Made by a program: the position numbers and the translations under genes. Positions 28,375-36,490 of a stretch of DNA of 43,352 bases are shown here, piece after piece. The stretch lies in assembly GCF_004348525.1 (NCBI RefSeq), contig NZ_SMKG01000026.1, positions 1 through 43,352 on the forward strand, in the 5' to 3' direction. Under the pieces are notes generated by a model that was not told the origin of the DNA, ran no database searches, and saw only the letters and a program-made list of their open reading frames with translations. Each line of letters starts with the position of its first letter. The stretch's first letter is position 1. This DNA comes from Micromonospora sp. 15K316. GTDB lineage: Bacteria > Actinomycetota > Actinomycetes > Mycobacteriales > Micromonosporaceae.

Positions 28375-28830
28375 CTATCCGAGGTCGGTGTGGTCGAGGT
28401 GTTCGCGGAGCGCGGCGGCGAGTTCGTCCTGCTGCTGTTCGGTGACGCGATCCTGTTCCGCAGCCCCCAGGTAGCTGAAGACGCGGGGTCCGCGACGGTC
28501 GGCGGGCAGGTCGGGCATCCGTGGCACCATGTGGAAGTGGACGTGCGCGAAGCCCTCCTTCTCGGCGAACTGCACCACGTAGGTCTTCGCACAGCCGGTC
28601 ACGGCTCGTAGCGCGCGGGAGAGCCGGACCTGCCAGGTGCCGAGGGTGGCCGCTTCGGCGTCAGTAAGGTCAGCGATCGACGCCACGTGTCGGCGCGGAA
28701 CAAGTACCAGCCAGCCCGGCAGGGCCGAGTCGAAGGCGTGCGCGACCCGCCAGTGGTCGTCGACGGCGATGACCTCACGGGGCGGCAGCGCGCTGATCCG
28801 CGTGTTGTTGCGGCAGGTGAAGCAGTCCAC
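28375..28830 (-). CDS. HIT-family hydrolase
   Basis: 151 residues. The histidine triad is His96-x-His98-x-His100 in HVHFHMVPR. The N-terminal MDCFTCRN provides a CxxC pair typical of zinc-binding HIT proteins, and LPGWLVLVPRRHVASIADL is the conserved core. HIT proteins hydrolyse or transfer nucleotide phosphoramidates; the substrate is unknown. Convergent with meaB, 49 bases apart. Confidence 0.88.
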   Translation of the reverse strand: MDCFTCRNNTRISALPPREVIAVDDHWRVAHAFDSALPGWLVLVPRRHVASIADLTDAEAATLGTWQVRLSRALRAVTGCAKTYVVQFAEKEGFAHVHFHMVPRMPDLPADRRGPRVFSYLGAAEQDRVTEQQQDELAAALREHLDHTDLG

Positions 28831-28947
28831 GATCGAACCCTAGGCGGAGCGTTCCAGGGCCCCTCTGTCCGGCACGCCGAACCGGTAGCCTCCCGAGCAC
28901 CGGCGAGCGGGCCCGGCGGCCCGCCCAGGACGGGGAGCGTGGAGGCG

Positions 28948-29403
28948 GTGAGATTGACAGCGTTCCGGCGGTGGGCCGGGGTGCCCCGGTGGGTCCGGGC
29001 CGTCGTGGTCGCCGCCGTCTGCGTTTTCGCGTACGGCGGGATCGTCCACCTGGGTGACCTGCTCGGCGTCCGGCCGGGCGGACCGGGCCCGTCCATCCCC
29101 ACCTGGCTGATGGTGTACTTCACCGCGCTGACCGTGTTCGACCCGCTCGCGGCGCTGCTGCTGGCCCTGCGCCGGGTCGAGGGGCTGCTGCTCGGCTGTG
29201 CCGTGCTCGCCAGTGACGCGGCGGCGAACGGGTACGCGAACTATGTGCTGGACACCGCGCCCGGGGTCACGCCCGGCCGGGTCGGGCAGGCGGTCATCGC
29301 CGTGCTCGCGCTCGCCCTCATCGTGGCCGCACCCAGGGTCGCGCCCTGGCTGCACGGGCCGCTGCGCTGCGCGCGTACCCCTGGGCGCCCGGCCGGCGCG
29401 TGA
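28948..29403 (+). CDS. Four-helix integral membrane protein, unknown function
   Basis: About 151 residues. The start is uncertain among GTG 28939, GTG 28948 and TTG 28954, with GGGGAG and GGAGG both nearby. Four hydrophobic segments are clear: AVVVAAVCVFAYGGIVHL, WLMVYFTALTVFDPLAALLL, GLLLGCAVLASDAAANGYA and VGQAVIAVLALALIVAAP. No family recognised with confidence. Divergent from the HIT gene and convergent with the GNAT gene. Confidence 0.7.
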   Translation: MRLTAFRRWAGVPRWVRAVVVAAVCVFAYGGIVHLGDLLGVRPGGPGPSIPTWLMVYFTALTVFDPLAALLLALRRVEGLLLGCAVLASDAAANGYANYVLDTAPGVTPGRVGQAVIAVLALALIVAAPRVAPWLHGPLRCARTPGRPAGA

Positions 29404-29424
29404 CCCGCCGGGCGGCGGGGGTGG

Positions 29425-30159
29425 TCAGAACGAGAGCAGCTGGAAGGTGCCCACCGTGCGGAAACCCAGGTTCCGGTAGACGGGTTCGCCGACCGCGGTC
29501 GAGGTGAGGGCGGCGGTGCGTACGCCGTGGTCGCGGGCCAGGTCGAGCGCGGCTCGGGTCATCGCGGTGCCGATGCCCTGCCGGCGGTGCTCGGGTTGGG
29601 TGCCCACGTAGTAGAGCGTGAGCAGGCCGTGGCTGAGCCAGGCGACGGCCGTTCCGACGATCCGGCCGTCGTCGAGGCGGCCGGCGAGCCGCACCAGCGT
29701 GCCGTCACCGCTGAACGATCGCTCGCGGGCGATCGCCGTCGGCACGCCGGCCTCCGGGATGCCGGACACCCGGGCGTAGGCCGTGACGAACTCGTCGACG
29801 TCGGTGGTCTCCGCGATGCGGAGACCAGCGGGGGTGGGGGCGGGGGAGGGCTGGTCGATCGAGGTCGCCATGATCGGCAGGGCCAGGACCGGGACGGCCC
29901 CGAGGGCCGCCAGGGCGTCGGCGGTGCCGGCGTCGCTGTCCGGTCCGACCCACCAGACCCGCGGTACGCCGTCGAGGCGGTCACGGGCCTCGGCGAGCGC
30001 GTCAGCCGGATCGCGCCCGACGAGGCGCAGGACGCCGTTGAGTGGCGGGTGCGGCACCTCGCTGCGGTAGGTGACGAGGTCGTCGTCCCCGGCCTCGCCG
30101 ACGTTCCAGCCGAGCAGGTACGCCCGGTGCGCCGCGAGCAACGTGTCAACCGACTCCAC
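29425..30159 (-). CDS. GNAT-family N-acetyltransferase
   Basis: 244 residues. The C-terminal half is a GNAT domain: RIAETTDVDEFVTAYARVSG, then LYYVGTQPEHRRQGIGTAMTR, the acetyl-CoA-binding motif A (R-x-x-G-I-G-T-A), and VYRNLGFRTVGTFQLL. The N-terminal ~110 residues are a second, degenerate module common in actinobacterial double-domain acetyltransferases. Substrate unknown. Confidence 0.85.
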   Translation of the reverse strand: MESVDTLLAAHRAYLLGWNVGEAGDDDLVTYRSEVPHPPLNGVLRLVGRDPADALAEARDRLDGVPRVWWVGPDSDAGTADALAALGAVPVLALPIMATSIDQPSPAPTPAGLRIAETTDVDEFVTAYARVSGIPEAGVPTAIARERSFSGDGTLVRLAGRLDDGRIVGTAVAWLSHGLLTLYYVGTQPEHRRQGIGTAMTRAALDLARDHGVRTAALTSTAVGEPVYRNLGFRTVGTFQLLSF

Positions 30160-30649
30160 GTGTTGATCTTATCGAGGATTCGACGGCGCCCCCTGTGACC
30201 TGCGACAACCCCCGGCCGCCGATGATCTTCCTGGTCCACCCCGGCTTCGCGCCCGATATGGGGAGCGGCGGCGGTGAGGCGGGGACGTGTCTACGCCTGA
30301 TTCGTCTCACCCCTGCTCTACGCGCGCCACGCCCCTCGGCGCGACGGTCGCTCTCGTGTGCCTCGATGTTGACCGATTCGCCCTGGGGTGAGCGCCGGTC
30401 CTGTTCCCTGATGCTCGCCCACCATCCGCCTGCCGTCTCGGTGGCCTGCTGGTCCCAGGCCCTCCGGCCGCCCTGGATCGGCCATGCCCGCGTCCGGCCC
30501 TCCTGCGGCAGGTCCGCGCAGCTGCTCGCGAAGCGGCGGGCGAGAGCCGCCTCCGCCCGCTCTGCGTCAGCGCGGTCGCCGGCCGTGTCGGTCACTCGGT
30601 CCAGCAGTTCGACGTGTTGGGCGCAGCGTGACCCGGCGCACCGGTCAGG
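30160..30649. other. Intergenic/remnant region before the insertion sequence
   Basis: 490 bases without a credible complete gene. On the minus strand about 30290-30630, an open stretch reads like protein (for example CAQHVELLDRVTDTAGDRAD, AERAEAALARRFASSCADL and GGRRAWDQQATETAGGWWAS), but it has no start with a ribosome binding site. Its upstream side is where the IS inserted. It may be a gene remnant; function not recognised. Confidence 0.3.
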
Positions 30650-30655
30650 CCTAGG
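30650..30655. repeat. Target-site duplication CCTAGG, left copy
   Basis: CCTAGG directly precedes the TGT end of the insertion sequence and is repeated at 31773-31778. Six bases and a CTAG core are what the IS481 prototype is known to target (NCTAGN). Confidence 0.8.
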
Positions 30656-31772
30656 TGTACTGCCCAGGGAGGTTGGTTGAGGTCGTGTGACGACACGGCG
30701 TGAATCTGCTGGATGACGAAGGCCTCCGGTTGTGGAGTGGAGCTGTCTAGGAACCGCTCCGCCAACCAGGAGGCCTTCGTGTCCCACGCTAACGCCGCTT
30801 TGACTCCTCGTGCACGTCTTCGCCTGGCGCGTCTGATCGTGGATGAGGGATGGTCGGTCGCTCGCGCCGCGGAACGCTATGACGTGTCCTGGCCGACGGC
30901 GAAACGCTGGGCGGTGCGGTATGCCGAGCTCGGCGAGGCCGGGATGGCCGATCGGTCATCCCGGCCTCGCCGCAGCCCGAACCGCACGCCGAAGCCAGTT
31001 GTCCGCAAGGTGGTTCACCTGCGGTGGAAACACCGCCTGGGCCCGCTGCAGATCGCCGGCCGGCTGAGGATGCCCGCCTCGACGGTGCACGCCGTCCTGA
31101 CCCGCTGCCGGGTGAATCGGCTGTCTCACATTGACCGACGCACGGGTGAACCGGTGCGCCGCTATGAACACGATCAGCCTGGCGCGATGCTGCACATCGA
31201 CGTCAAGAAGCTCGGCCAGATCCCCGACGGCGGTGGTTGGCGCTTCGTCGGCCGGGTCCAGGGCGAGCGCAACCGGGAAGCCACCGCCCGCCGCACGGGC
31301 GTGCGTAACCACCGCTGGGAACCACGCGTCGGCACAGCGTTCGTGCACACCGTCGTCGATGACCACTCACGGGTGGCCTACGCCGAGATCTGCGACGACG
31401 AGAAATCCGCCACCGCCATCGCCGTGCTGCGCCGCGCGGTCGCCTGGTTCGCCGCCCGCGATGTGATCGTGCAACGCGTGCTCACTGACAACGGCGCCGC
31501 CTACAAGTCCTACGCCTGGCGCGACGCCTGCACCGAACTGGGCATCACCCCGAAGAAGACCCGCCCCTACCGGCCCCAGACCAACGGCAAGGTCGAACGC
31601 TTCCACCGAACCCTGACCGACGGCTGGGCCCTCGGCCGCTTCTACTCATCCGAAGCCGCCCGCCGGAAGGCACTGCCCGCCTGGTTGCATCACTACAATC
31701 ACCACCGGCCCCACACCGCCACCGGCGGCAAACCGCCCATCACCAGGTTGACCAACGTCCCTGGGCAGTACA
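30656..31772 (+). mobile_element. IS481-family insertion sequence, complete
   Basis: 1117 bases with terminal inverted repeats at 30656-30677 and 31751-31772, 21 of 22 matching, beginning TGTACTGCCCAGGGA. It carries one transposase gene reading left to right and is flanked by a 6-base CCTAGG duplication. Both ends, the DDE transposase and the duplication are intact, so it may be recently active. It inserted 16 bases past the stop codon of the LamG gene. Confidence 0.9.
30716..30780 (+). promoter_or_regulatory. Hairpin that sequesters the transposase ribosome binding site and start
   Basis: ACGAAGGCCTCC (30716-30727) pairs perfectly with GGAGGCCTTCGT (30769-30780). GGTTG (30728-30732) pairs with CAACC (30763-30767), leaving one bulged A and a 30-base loop. 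The 17-bp stem buries AGGAGG and the first two bases of the GTG start. Such hairpins in other insertion sequences block translation from transcripts entering from outside. Confidence 0.65.
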
Positions 31773-31777
31773 CCTAG
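30779..31777 (+). CDS. IS481-family DDE transposase
   Basis: 332 residues from GTG 30779 with AGGAGG six bases upstream; an open frame from 30713 has no ribosome binding site. The N-terminus is a helix-turn-helix (RLIVDEGWSVARAAERYDVS, WPTAKRWAVRY). The rve catalytic core has Asp in MLHIDVKKLG, Asp in VLTDNGAAYKS and Glu in NGKVERFHRTL. C-terminal YNHHRPHTATGGKPP is the usual family ending. The TAG stop lies in the CCTAGG target duplication, outside the element. Confidence 0.93.
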   Translation: MSHANAALTPRARLRLARLIVDEGWSVARAAERYDVSWPTAKRWAVRYAELGEAGMADRSSRPRRSPNRTPKPVVRKVVHLRWKHRLGPLQIAGRLRMPASTVHAVLTRCRVNRLSHIDRRTGEPVRRYEHDQPGAMLHIDVKKLGQIPDGGGWRFVGRVQGERNREATARRTGVRNHRWEPRVGTAFVHTVVDDHSRVAYAEICDDEKSATAIAVLRRAVAWFAARDVIVQRVLTDNGAAYKSYAWRDACTELGITPKKTRPYRPQTNGKVERFHRTLTDGWALGRFYSSEAARRKALPAWLHHYNHHRPHTATGGKPPITRLTNVPGQYT

Positions 31778-31778
31778 G
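31773..31778. repeat. Target-site duplication CCTAGG, right copy
   Basis: Second copy of the 6-base target duplication; its TAG is the stop codon of the transposase gene. Confidence 0.8.
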
Positions 31779-31793
31779 CCGTCCGGCCGCCCG

Positions 31794-33335
31794 TCACCGG
31801 GGATCGAAGCGGAACACCTGACCACGTGCGTTCGGGTCGCAGGTGAGTTGGACCAGGTGTGCGCCCGCGTCGACAGAGTCGTTGCGAAAGCCGGCACACA
31901 GGTTGCTGTGCACCGGACGCAGCCGGTACCCGGGCAGCGGAGCGCCCACCGGCTCGATGCGGAACCGCTGCCCCCGCCCGTCGGCGCAGTAGTCGTCGTA
32001 GAACGGCGCGCCGACGGCGGTCGAGCCGCCCTCCACCCCGCTGCATCCCGGGCCGTACACGTCATGGTCGGTGGCGATGCGGTACACGCCGTCGCCGGTC
32101 GCCTCCAGGGTCATCCTCGGGAACTGGGTGTCGCAGCCGGGCTGCTGGTAGAGGTAGCCGCTGGGGCCGGTGCCCTCGGTCAGGCACATCCCGGCGTGTG
32201 CGGCCCGGGTCCGGATCGGCCCCGGGGCCGGTGCCGCCGGCAGCCCGAGCAGGCTCGACACCTCCTGTGCCGGTACCGCCCGGGCGAGCACCTGCACCTC
32301 GTCGAGGTCACCGGTCCAGAAGTCCGCCCCGGAACCGGTCCGCAGCCCCCGGCCCAACGTCAGCGCGCCGGCGACGGGCCAGGTCGCCAGGTGTCCGGCG
32401 GCGCCGGCCAGGGTCCCGTCGACGTACAACCGCGCCTGGCCGGTGTCGACGTCGAAGACGCCGACCAGGTGGGTCCACACGTTGGTCCGGGCCGCCGTCA
32501 TGGAGACCGCCGCGTCGCTGCCGGCCGTCGCGTCGTCGGCTCGCAACAGCCGGAACGCCCACCGGCCGGTCGCCGCCTCGTAGCCGAGCCGGAACCGGCC
32601 GCCGGAGCGGCCGTCCTGGCCCACCGCCACCGCGTCCCGACCGGTGCGGGTGAGCCGCACCCAGGCCGCCACGGTGAAGCTGGCCTTCCCGGTCGCCACC
32701 GGGCCCGCCGTGTACGCCTCGGCGGCCGTCCCGTCCAGGCGCATCCCGCCGCCCTGTCGTCCAGCGGCGAACGTCGCCCCACGCGCCAGGTAGACCGCGT
32801 GCCCGTTGCCGCTCGCGTCGGTGGCCGCCACACCGGCCGCCTCGTCAAGATGCCACCGGCCCTCCGGCCCGTACGGCTCGCCGGCCATCTCCTGGACGAT
32901 CTTCTGATCGTTGGCCGGGTGGTCGTACAACTGGATCTCGTCGAGCGCGCCGCGCCACGGGCCACGCGTACCGGGTGCACCGTTGCCCTGGCCAAGCAGC
33001 AGAGGACCGCTCGCGTTCCAGGCACTCCGGTACGGTGTGCTGCCGGCCAGCCGACCGTTGACGTAGATCCGCAGCTCGCCGACCTCGTGGTCGTACACCC
33101 CGGCGAGGTGCGTCCAGATCCCGGCCTGGGCCGCGGTGTCGGCCACGGCGGCCCGCTCCGGCGCGGTCGCGTCGTCCCGCTCCCGCAGGGCGAACACCCA
33201 GCTTCGGCGGGCGTGGTCGTAGCGCAGGGCGAACCCGTTGGTCTGGACGCCGCTCTGGGCCACTGCCGTCCGGTCCTGGTCGGCTTTGTCCAGGCGTACC
33301 CAGGCCAGGACGGAGAAGCTGCGGGCGGTGTTCAC
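31794..33335 (-). CDS. LamG-domain protein with C-terminal ricin-type lectin region, 5'-truncated
   Basis: 513 residues are open from GTG 33335, but no ribosome binding site precedes it. Recognisable coding sequence continues upstream in frame (VTFSGGASHAEPGRHGGAVRL) until it degenerates near 33460 and meets TAG at 33516-33518. Two LamG-like jelly rolls are visible, each with SFxVxAWVRL, WTHLxGVxD and LYVDG/IYVNG, followed by a beta-trefoil-like region with QPGCDTQFPRM and GQVFRFDP. Relatives are exported; here the signal peptide and the start of the first LamG domain are missing. Likely a relic of a larger secreted glycan-binding protein. Confidence 0.65.
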   Translation of the reverse strand: MNTARSFSVLAWVRLDKADQDRTAVAQSGVQTNGFALRYDHARRSWVFALRERDDATAPERAAVADTAAQAGIWTHLAGVYDHEVGELRIYVNGRLAGSTPYRSAWNASGPLLLGQGNGAPGTRGPWRGALDEIQLYDHPANDQKIVQEMAGEPYGPEGRWHLDEAAGVAATDASGNGHAVYLARGATFAAGRQGGGMRLDGTAAEAYTAGPVATGKASFTVAAWVRLTRTGRDAVAVGQDGRSGGRFRLGYEAATGRWAFRLLRADDATAGSDAAVSMTAARTNVWTHLVGVFDVDTGQARLYVDGTLAGAAGHLATWPVAGALTLGRGLRTGSGADFWTGDLDEVQVLARAVPAQEVSSLLGLPAAPAPGPIRTRAAHAGMCLTEGTGPSGYLYQQPGCDTQFPRMTLEATGDGVYRIATDHDVYGPGCSGVEGGSTAVGAPFYDDYCADGRGQRFRIEPVGAPLPGYRLRPVHSNLCAGFRNDSVDAGAHLVQLTCDPNARGQVFRFDPR

Positions 33336-33634
33336 GACCGGGCCGGCCGAGCGGCCGTTGCTGCCTACGACGCCGTCGAGGCGGACCGCGCCACCGTGCC
33401 GCCCGGGTTCGGCGTGGGAGGCGCCACCGCTGAACGTGACCCGGCCGTCCGGTGCCCGGGAACAACACCTGACCGGCCCGGCCCGGTCACCGCACGCCTT
33501 CTCGAAACACGTCAGCTACCGGTTATGGGAGAGCCAACCCGTCTTCCCCCCCGCACGGCGAGCATGATCCGTGTGAAGCGCGTTGTGGCCGCATCCACTG
33601 CCGCGACGAATTCCACTCGGGTCGATAGCACCAG
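33336..33634. other. Degraded sequence upstream of the LamG relic
   Basis: Contains the lost beginning of the first LamG domain in frame with the downstream gene, then unrelated sequence. I see no complete gene and no promoter motif I would defend. Confidence 0.35.
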
Positions 33635-34020
33635 CCACAGCGGGAGAAGTGGCTGCGCGAGGTGGGCGTGAGCTCGTTCGTGGCTAGTCGGCGCACCGGT
33701 GTCGTCGTCATTTCGGTGGGGAAACCTGGGGCGACATCGGGTGCGAGACGTCGCGTTACGCCCGCGATCCGCCGACGGACCAACGGGTCGAGGTCGAAAC
33801 GAGCCCGCGGGTCAGAGAGACCGGCTGGTTTCTGCCGCTGCCTGAGGCCGCACGCCCCCACCTCACGCGGGCGGAGGCCCAGATGAGCCGCAGCGACCCT
33901 CTGGTCGAGCTGATCTCCGACCAGCTCGCCGACGACCAGCCGCCGGCATGCCTTCCGATCACCGTCGCCAGGTTCCACGACGTGGACCGGGAATGCACCC
34001 TGCCGGGATCCAGCACGTGC
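33635..34020 (+). pseudogene. Frameshifted gene remnant, function not recognised
   Basis: Coding-like sequence in one frame (QREKWLREVGVSSFVASRRT and VVVISVGKPG) passes after about 33727 into another frame (GDIGCETSRYARDPPTDQR, RETGWFLPLPEAARPHLTRA, LVELISDQLADDQPPACLPI). No start with a ribosome binding site is visible. The pieces read as one protein broken by a frameshift; I cannot name the family. It sits between two minus-strand genes. Confidence 0.4.
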
Positions 34021-34114
34021 AGTCCCGTCAGGCCAGCTAGCACCGCCGCATCGGCCCTGGCCGCCCGCGGGCTCCCCGATCACATGTGGACCGGGGAGCA
34101 CGGTGGCTGCGGCA

Positions 34115-35503
34115 TCAGCGTTGACGACGGTTCCAGGGGCCGGTGACGGCGTATGTGATGCCCGGGTTGTAGACGTTGAAGAACATGGTCCGGCCGTCGG
34201 CGGAGAACGTCGCTCCGGCCAGCTCGCCGTACTCCGGGTCCTCGGCGGTGCCGACGTTTACCCGGTTACGGGCGAAGACGAACACCTCGCCGTCGGCGGT
34301 CGTACCGAGGATGTGCTGGTCCCCGACTCCGTCCTCGCACATCATCAGGCCTCCGTACGGGGACATGCAGATGTTGTCCGGGGCGTCGAACTCCGGGTTC
34401 TCCGGGGCCGGCGTGGGGCGGGTGAAGATGGTTTCCAGCCTCAGCGTCTTGGCTCGGGGGTCATACCGCCAGACCTGGCCGTCGTGGTCACGGGCCGAGC
34501 CCAGCTCACGCCGGGCGAACGATGAGACGAAGTAGGCGCAGCGGTCCTTCTCGCCCCACCAGGCGCCCTCGATCTTGTATCCACCGGTGATCGGTTTGCG
34601 GTAGTCCTGCGCACGGACCGATTCCGTCGACGCCAGCGGGTCCGGCACGTCAAGCCACTCGATGCCGGAGAAGGACGTGCCCGCCTCGGTCACCACGGAC
34701 AGGTCCGGCAGGTCCGGGACGTGCAGAGCCTGCAACACGCCACCTGCCCGCATGCTCCCGTGACCGCGCAGCGGCCGGTTCGGCAGGAAGCGGTAGAAGC
34801 TGCCCAACGGCGCCACGAAGGCGTCCTCGGTCTCGTAGACGATGCCGGTGCGCGGGTCGACCGCGACTGCCTCGTGCTGGAACCGGCCCATCGCGGTCAG
34901 CGGCGTCGGGTCGGTGTTGCGGGCATCGTCGTACGGGTCGACCTCGAAGATGAACCCGTGGTCCTTCGTGTACCCGTTCTTCCCCGCCTTGTCTTCGGTC
35001 TCCTCGCAGGTCAGCCAGGTGCGCCACGGGGTTGGGCCGCCGGAGCAGTTGATGGCCGTGCCGCCCAGGCTGACGTGCTCGGAGGCGGCGCGTCCTGACG
35101 CCTTGACGATGATCGTGCTGGTCCCACCCCCGGCGGCCGGGTCGTACGTGCGTTCCGGCGGAGCCACGACCCTGATCCTCGCGGTCGGCGAGCACTCATG
35201 GTTGCGGACCAGGCGGGTGCCGCGCGCCTTGTCGGCGAAGGCGCCCATACCGTCGAACCGGCTCGGCACGATGCCGCCGTCCGGCCGGACGGCGCGTTCG
35301 CGAGACAGCACCGTGTAGCGGAAGCCCACCGGCAGGTCGAGCATGCCGGCCGGGTCAGGTACGAGCGGACCGTACCCGACATCCGGTCCGGACACCCCCA
35401 GCGCGGGTGCCGCGGTGAACAGGGCGTCGACCGAACCGGCCACGACCACGGCGAGACCGGTGCCGGCTGAGCGGGAGAGGAACTGGCGGCGAGACAAAGA
35501 CAC
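34115..35503 (-). CDS. PhoX-family (DUF839) protein, Tat-exported
   Basis: 462 residues from GTG 35503, with AGGAGG eight bases upstream. The N-terminus SLSRRQFLSRSAGTGLAVVV is a Tat signal (RRxFL), so it is exported folded. The hallmark INCSGGPTPWRTWLTCEETE motif and FEVDPYDD, GRFQHEAVAVDPRTGIVYETED and PDNICMSPYGGLMMCEDG match the PhoX/DUF839 beta-propeller family. Characterised PhoX enzymes are Ca/Fe-dependent alkaline phosphatases, so phosphate scavenging is plausible but not proven here. Confidence 0.85.
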   Translation of the reverse strand: MSLSRRQFLSRSAGTGLAVVVAGSVDALFTAAPALGVSGPDVGYGPLVPDPAGMLDLPVGFRYTVLSRERAVRPDGGIVPSRFDGMGAFADKARGTRLVRNHECSPTARIRVVAPPERTYDPAAGGGTSTIIVKASGRAASEHVSLGGTAINCSGGPTPWRTWLTCEETEDKAGKNGYTKDHGFIFEVDPYDDARNTDPTPLTAMGRFQHEAVAVDPRTGIVYETEDAFVAPLGSFYRFLPNRPLRGHGSMRAGGVLQALHVPDLPDLSVVTEAGTSFSGIEWLDVPDPLASTESVRAQDYRKPITGGYKIEGAWWGEKDRCAYFVSSFARRELGSARDHDGQVWRYDPRAKTLRLETIFTRPTPAPENPEFDAPDNICMSPYGGLMMCEDGVGDQHILGTTADGEVFVFARNRVNVGTAEDPEYGELAGATFSADGRTMFFNVYNPGITYAVTGPWNRRQR

Positions 35504-35859
35504 GGACAGACCTCCTGGACGTCGTGGCGTTGCGGCCCGAATAGACATCGATTCGATTCGCTCGATCCACTACGTCACATCCCGCCTCGCCCGTCAAGGC
35601 ATCGATCAATTTGATCGCCTTGTCGGTGCCGGGTTCCAGTCCGGCGCCGTCAGACAGTCGTCCCAGGCCGCCTCGGCAGCCGTCACGCCGAAGTCATTGT
35701 CCTGCTCGGCGGCCCGGCCTACCGTCGCCGATCCCGTCACCACCACACTCGGCGCCGGACCAGCTTACGAACCAAGCGGGCTGCAACCCGTGAATGGAAA
35801 GATCCACTCAGACTGAGCCGCAGTCATCACCGGCACCCAGGCGCCCTTAGCCTCGGCGC
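35504..35859. other. Intergenic region with palindrome and a short coding-like fragment
   Basis: 356 bases. The minus strand from about 35760 down to a TGA at 35606-35608 reads as a ~45-residue fragment including GRAAEQDNDFGVTAAEAAWD and DCLTAPDWNPAP, preceded by stops; it could be a tiny gene or a relic. The 15-base palindrome is listed separately. Confidence 0.3.
35603..35617. promoter_or_regulatory. Perfect palindrome CGATCAA-T-TTGATCG
   Basis: Seven-base arms around one base, about 100 bases upstream of the PhoX-family start. It fits a dimeric repressor operator; no Pho-box direct repeats are obvious. Binding protein unknown. Confidence 0.4.
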
Positions 35860-36351
35860 GTGGATGACGAACTCCTTCGCCGGCTTCGGACCGAACAGGC
35901 CCGAGCGCTGCTCGACGACGCCGACCCGCACCACGCGGTGATGCTGGCCTGCGACCTGCTGATAGCCGGCGTCAACGGCGAAGCCGTGGTGGCGCTCGCG
36001 GCCGAGTCAGCTCGGACCCTACCGGCGCACGACGCGAATCGGCGCCTGGCGGCGGTCACCGACGAACTCGGACTCCCGGAGCCGGACCTGCCAACCGCGG
36101 TGGCGCTGATCGCCGCCGACACCTGCGAGCGGATCCTCGACCGCAGCATCCCCGCCGAGGTGGGAACCCACCGTCTCTACGTGGTGGGACACGAAGCCAG
36201 CCCGCTGGACGACCTGCTCCCGGCGGTCGCCGCCCTGGCCACGCATCTCGAAGACGACCTCGGTGGGCGGGCCGACGACGACCTGCGAACCCGGCTCGCC
36301 GCGCTGGCCCGGACCATCCTGAACCGCCTGGCAGCTGGAAATCCGGCTTGA
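35860..36351 (+). CDS. Hypothetical helical protein
   Basis: 163 residues from GTG 35860 (MDDELLRRLRTEQARALLDD). Leucine- and alanine-rich with regular acidic/basic spacing, so mostly alpha-helical; no membrane segment, signal or catalytic motif. HAVMLACDLLIAGVNGEAVV and DDLLPAVAALATHLEDDLGG are the most distinctive stretches. I do not recognise the family. Convergent with aroA. Confidence 0.6.
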   Translation: MDDELLRRLRTEQARALLDDADPHHAVMLACDLLIAGVNGEAVVALAAESARTLPAHDANRRLAAVTDELGLPEPDLPTAVALIAADTCERILDRSIPAEVGTHRLYVVGHEASPLDDLLPAVAALATHLEDDLGGRADDDLRTRLAALARTILNRLAAGNPA

Positions 36352-36490
36352 GGCTGCGCTGCCCGAGGGCTTGGGCGACCGCCGGCACGCGCGCGCCTGA
36401 CGATCACCCACAGCCCGTACCGGACCGCCAAAAGGGCTACGAGAAATCGCTTAGGCGAACAGTTCTCCGCCCTCGTGCTGGGCCGGCCGT

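Noticed and set aside
30200..30640. A complete 213-codon minus-strand gene across the left end of the IS
   Set aside because: The open frame includes the IS end and has no start signal outside it; only a coding-like remnant is supportable.
30713..30778. Upstream start for the transposase at 30713
   Set aside because: No ribosome binding site, and the added residues are encoded by the regulatory hairpin arm.
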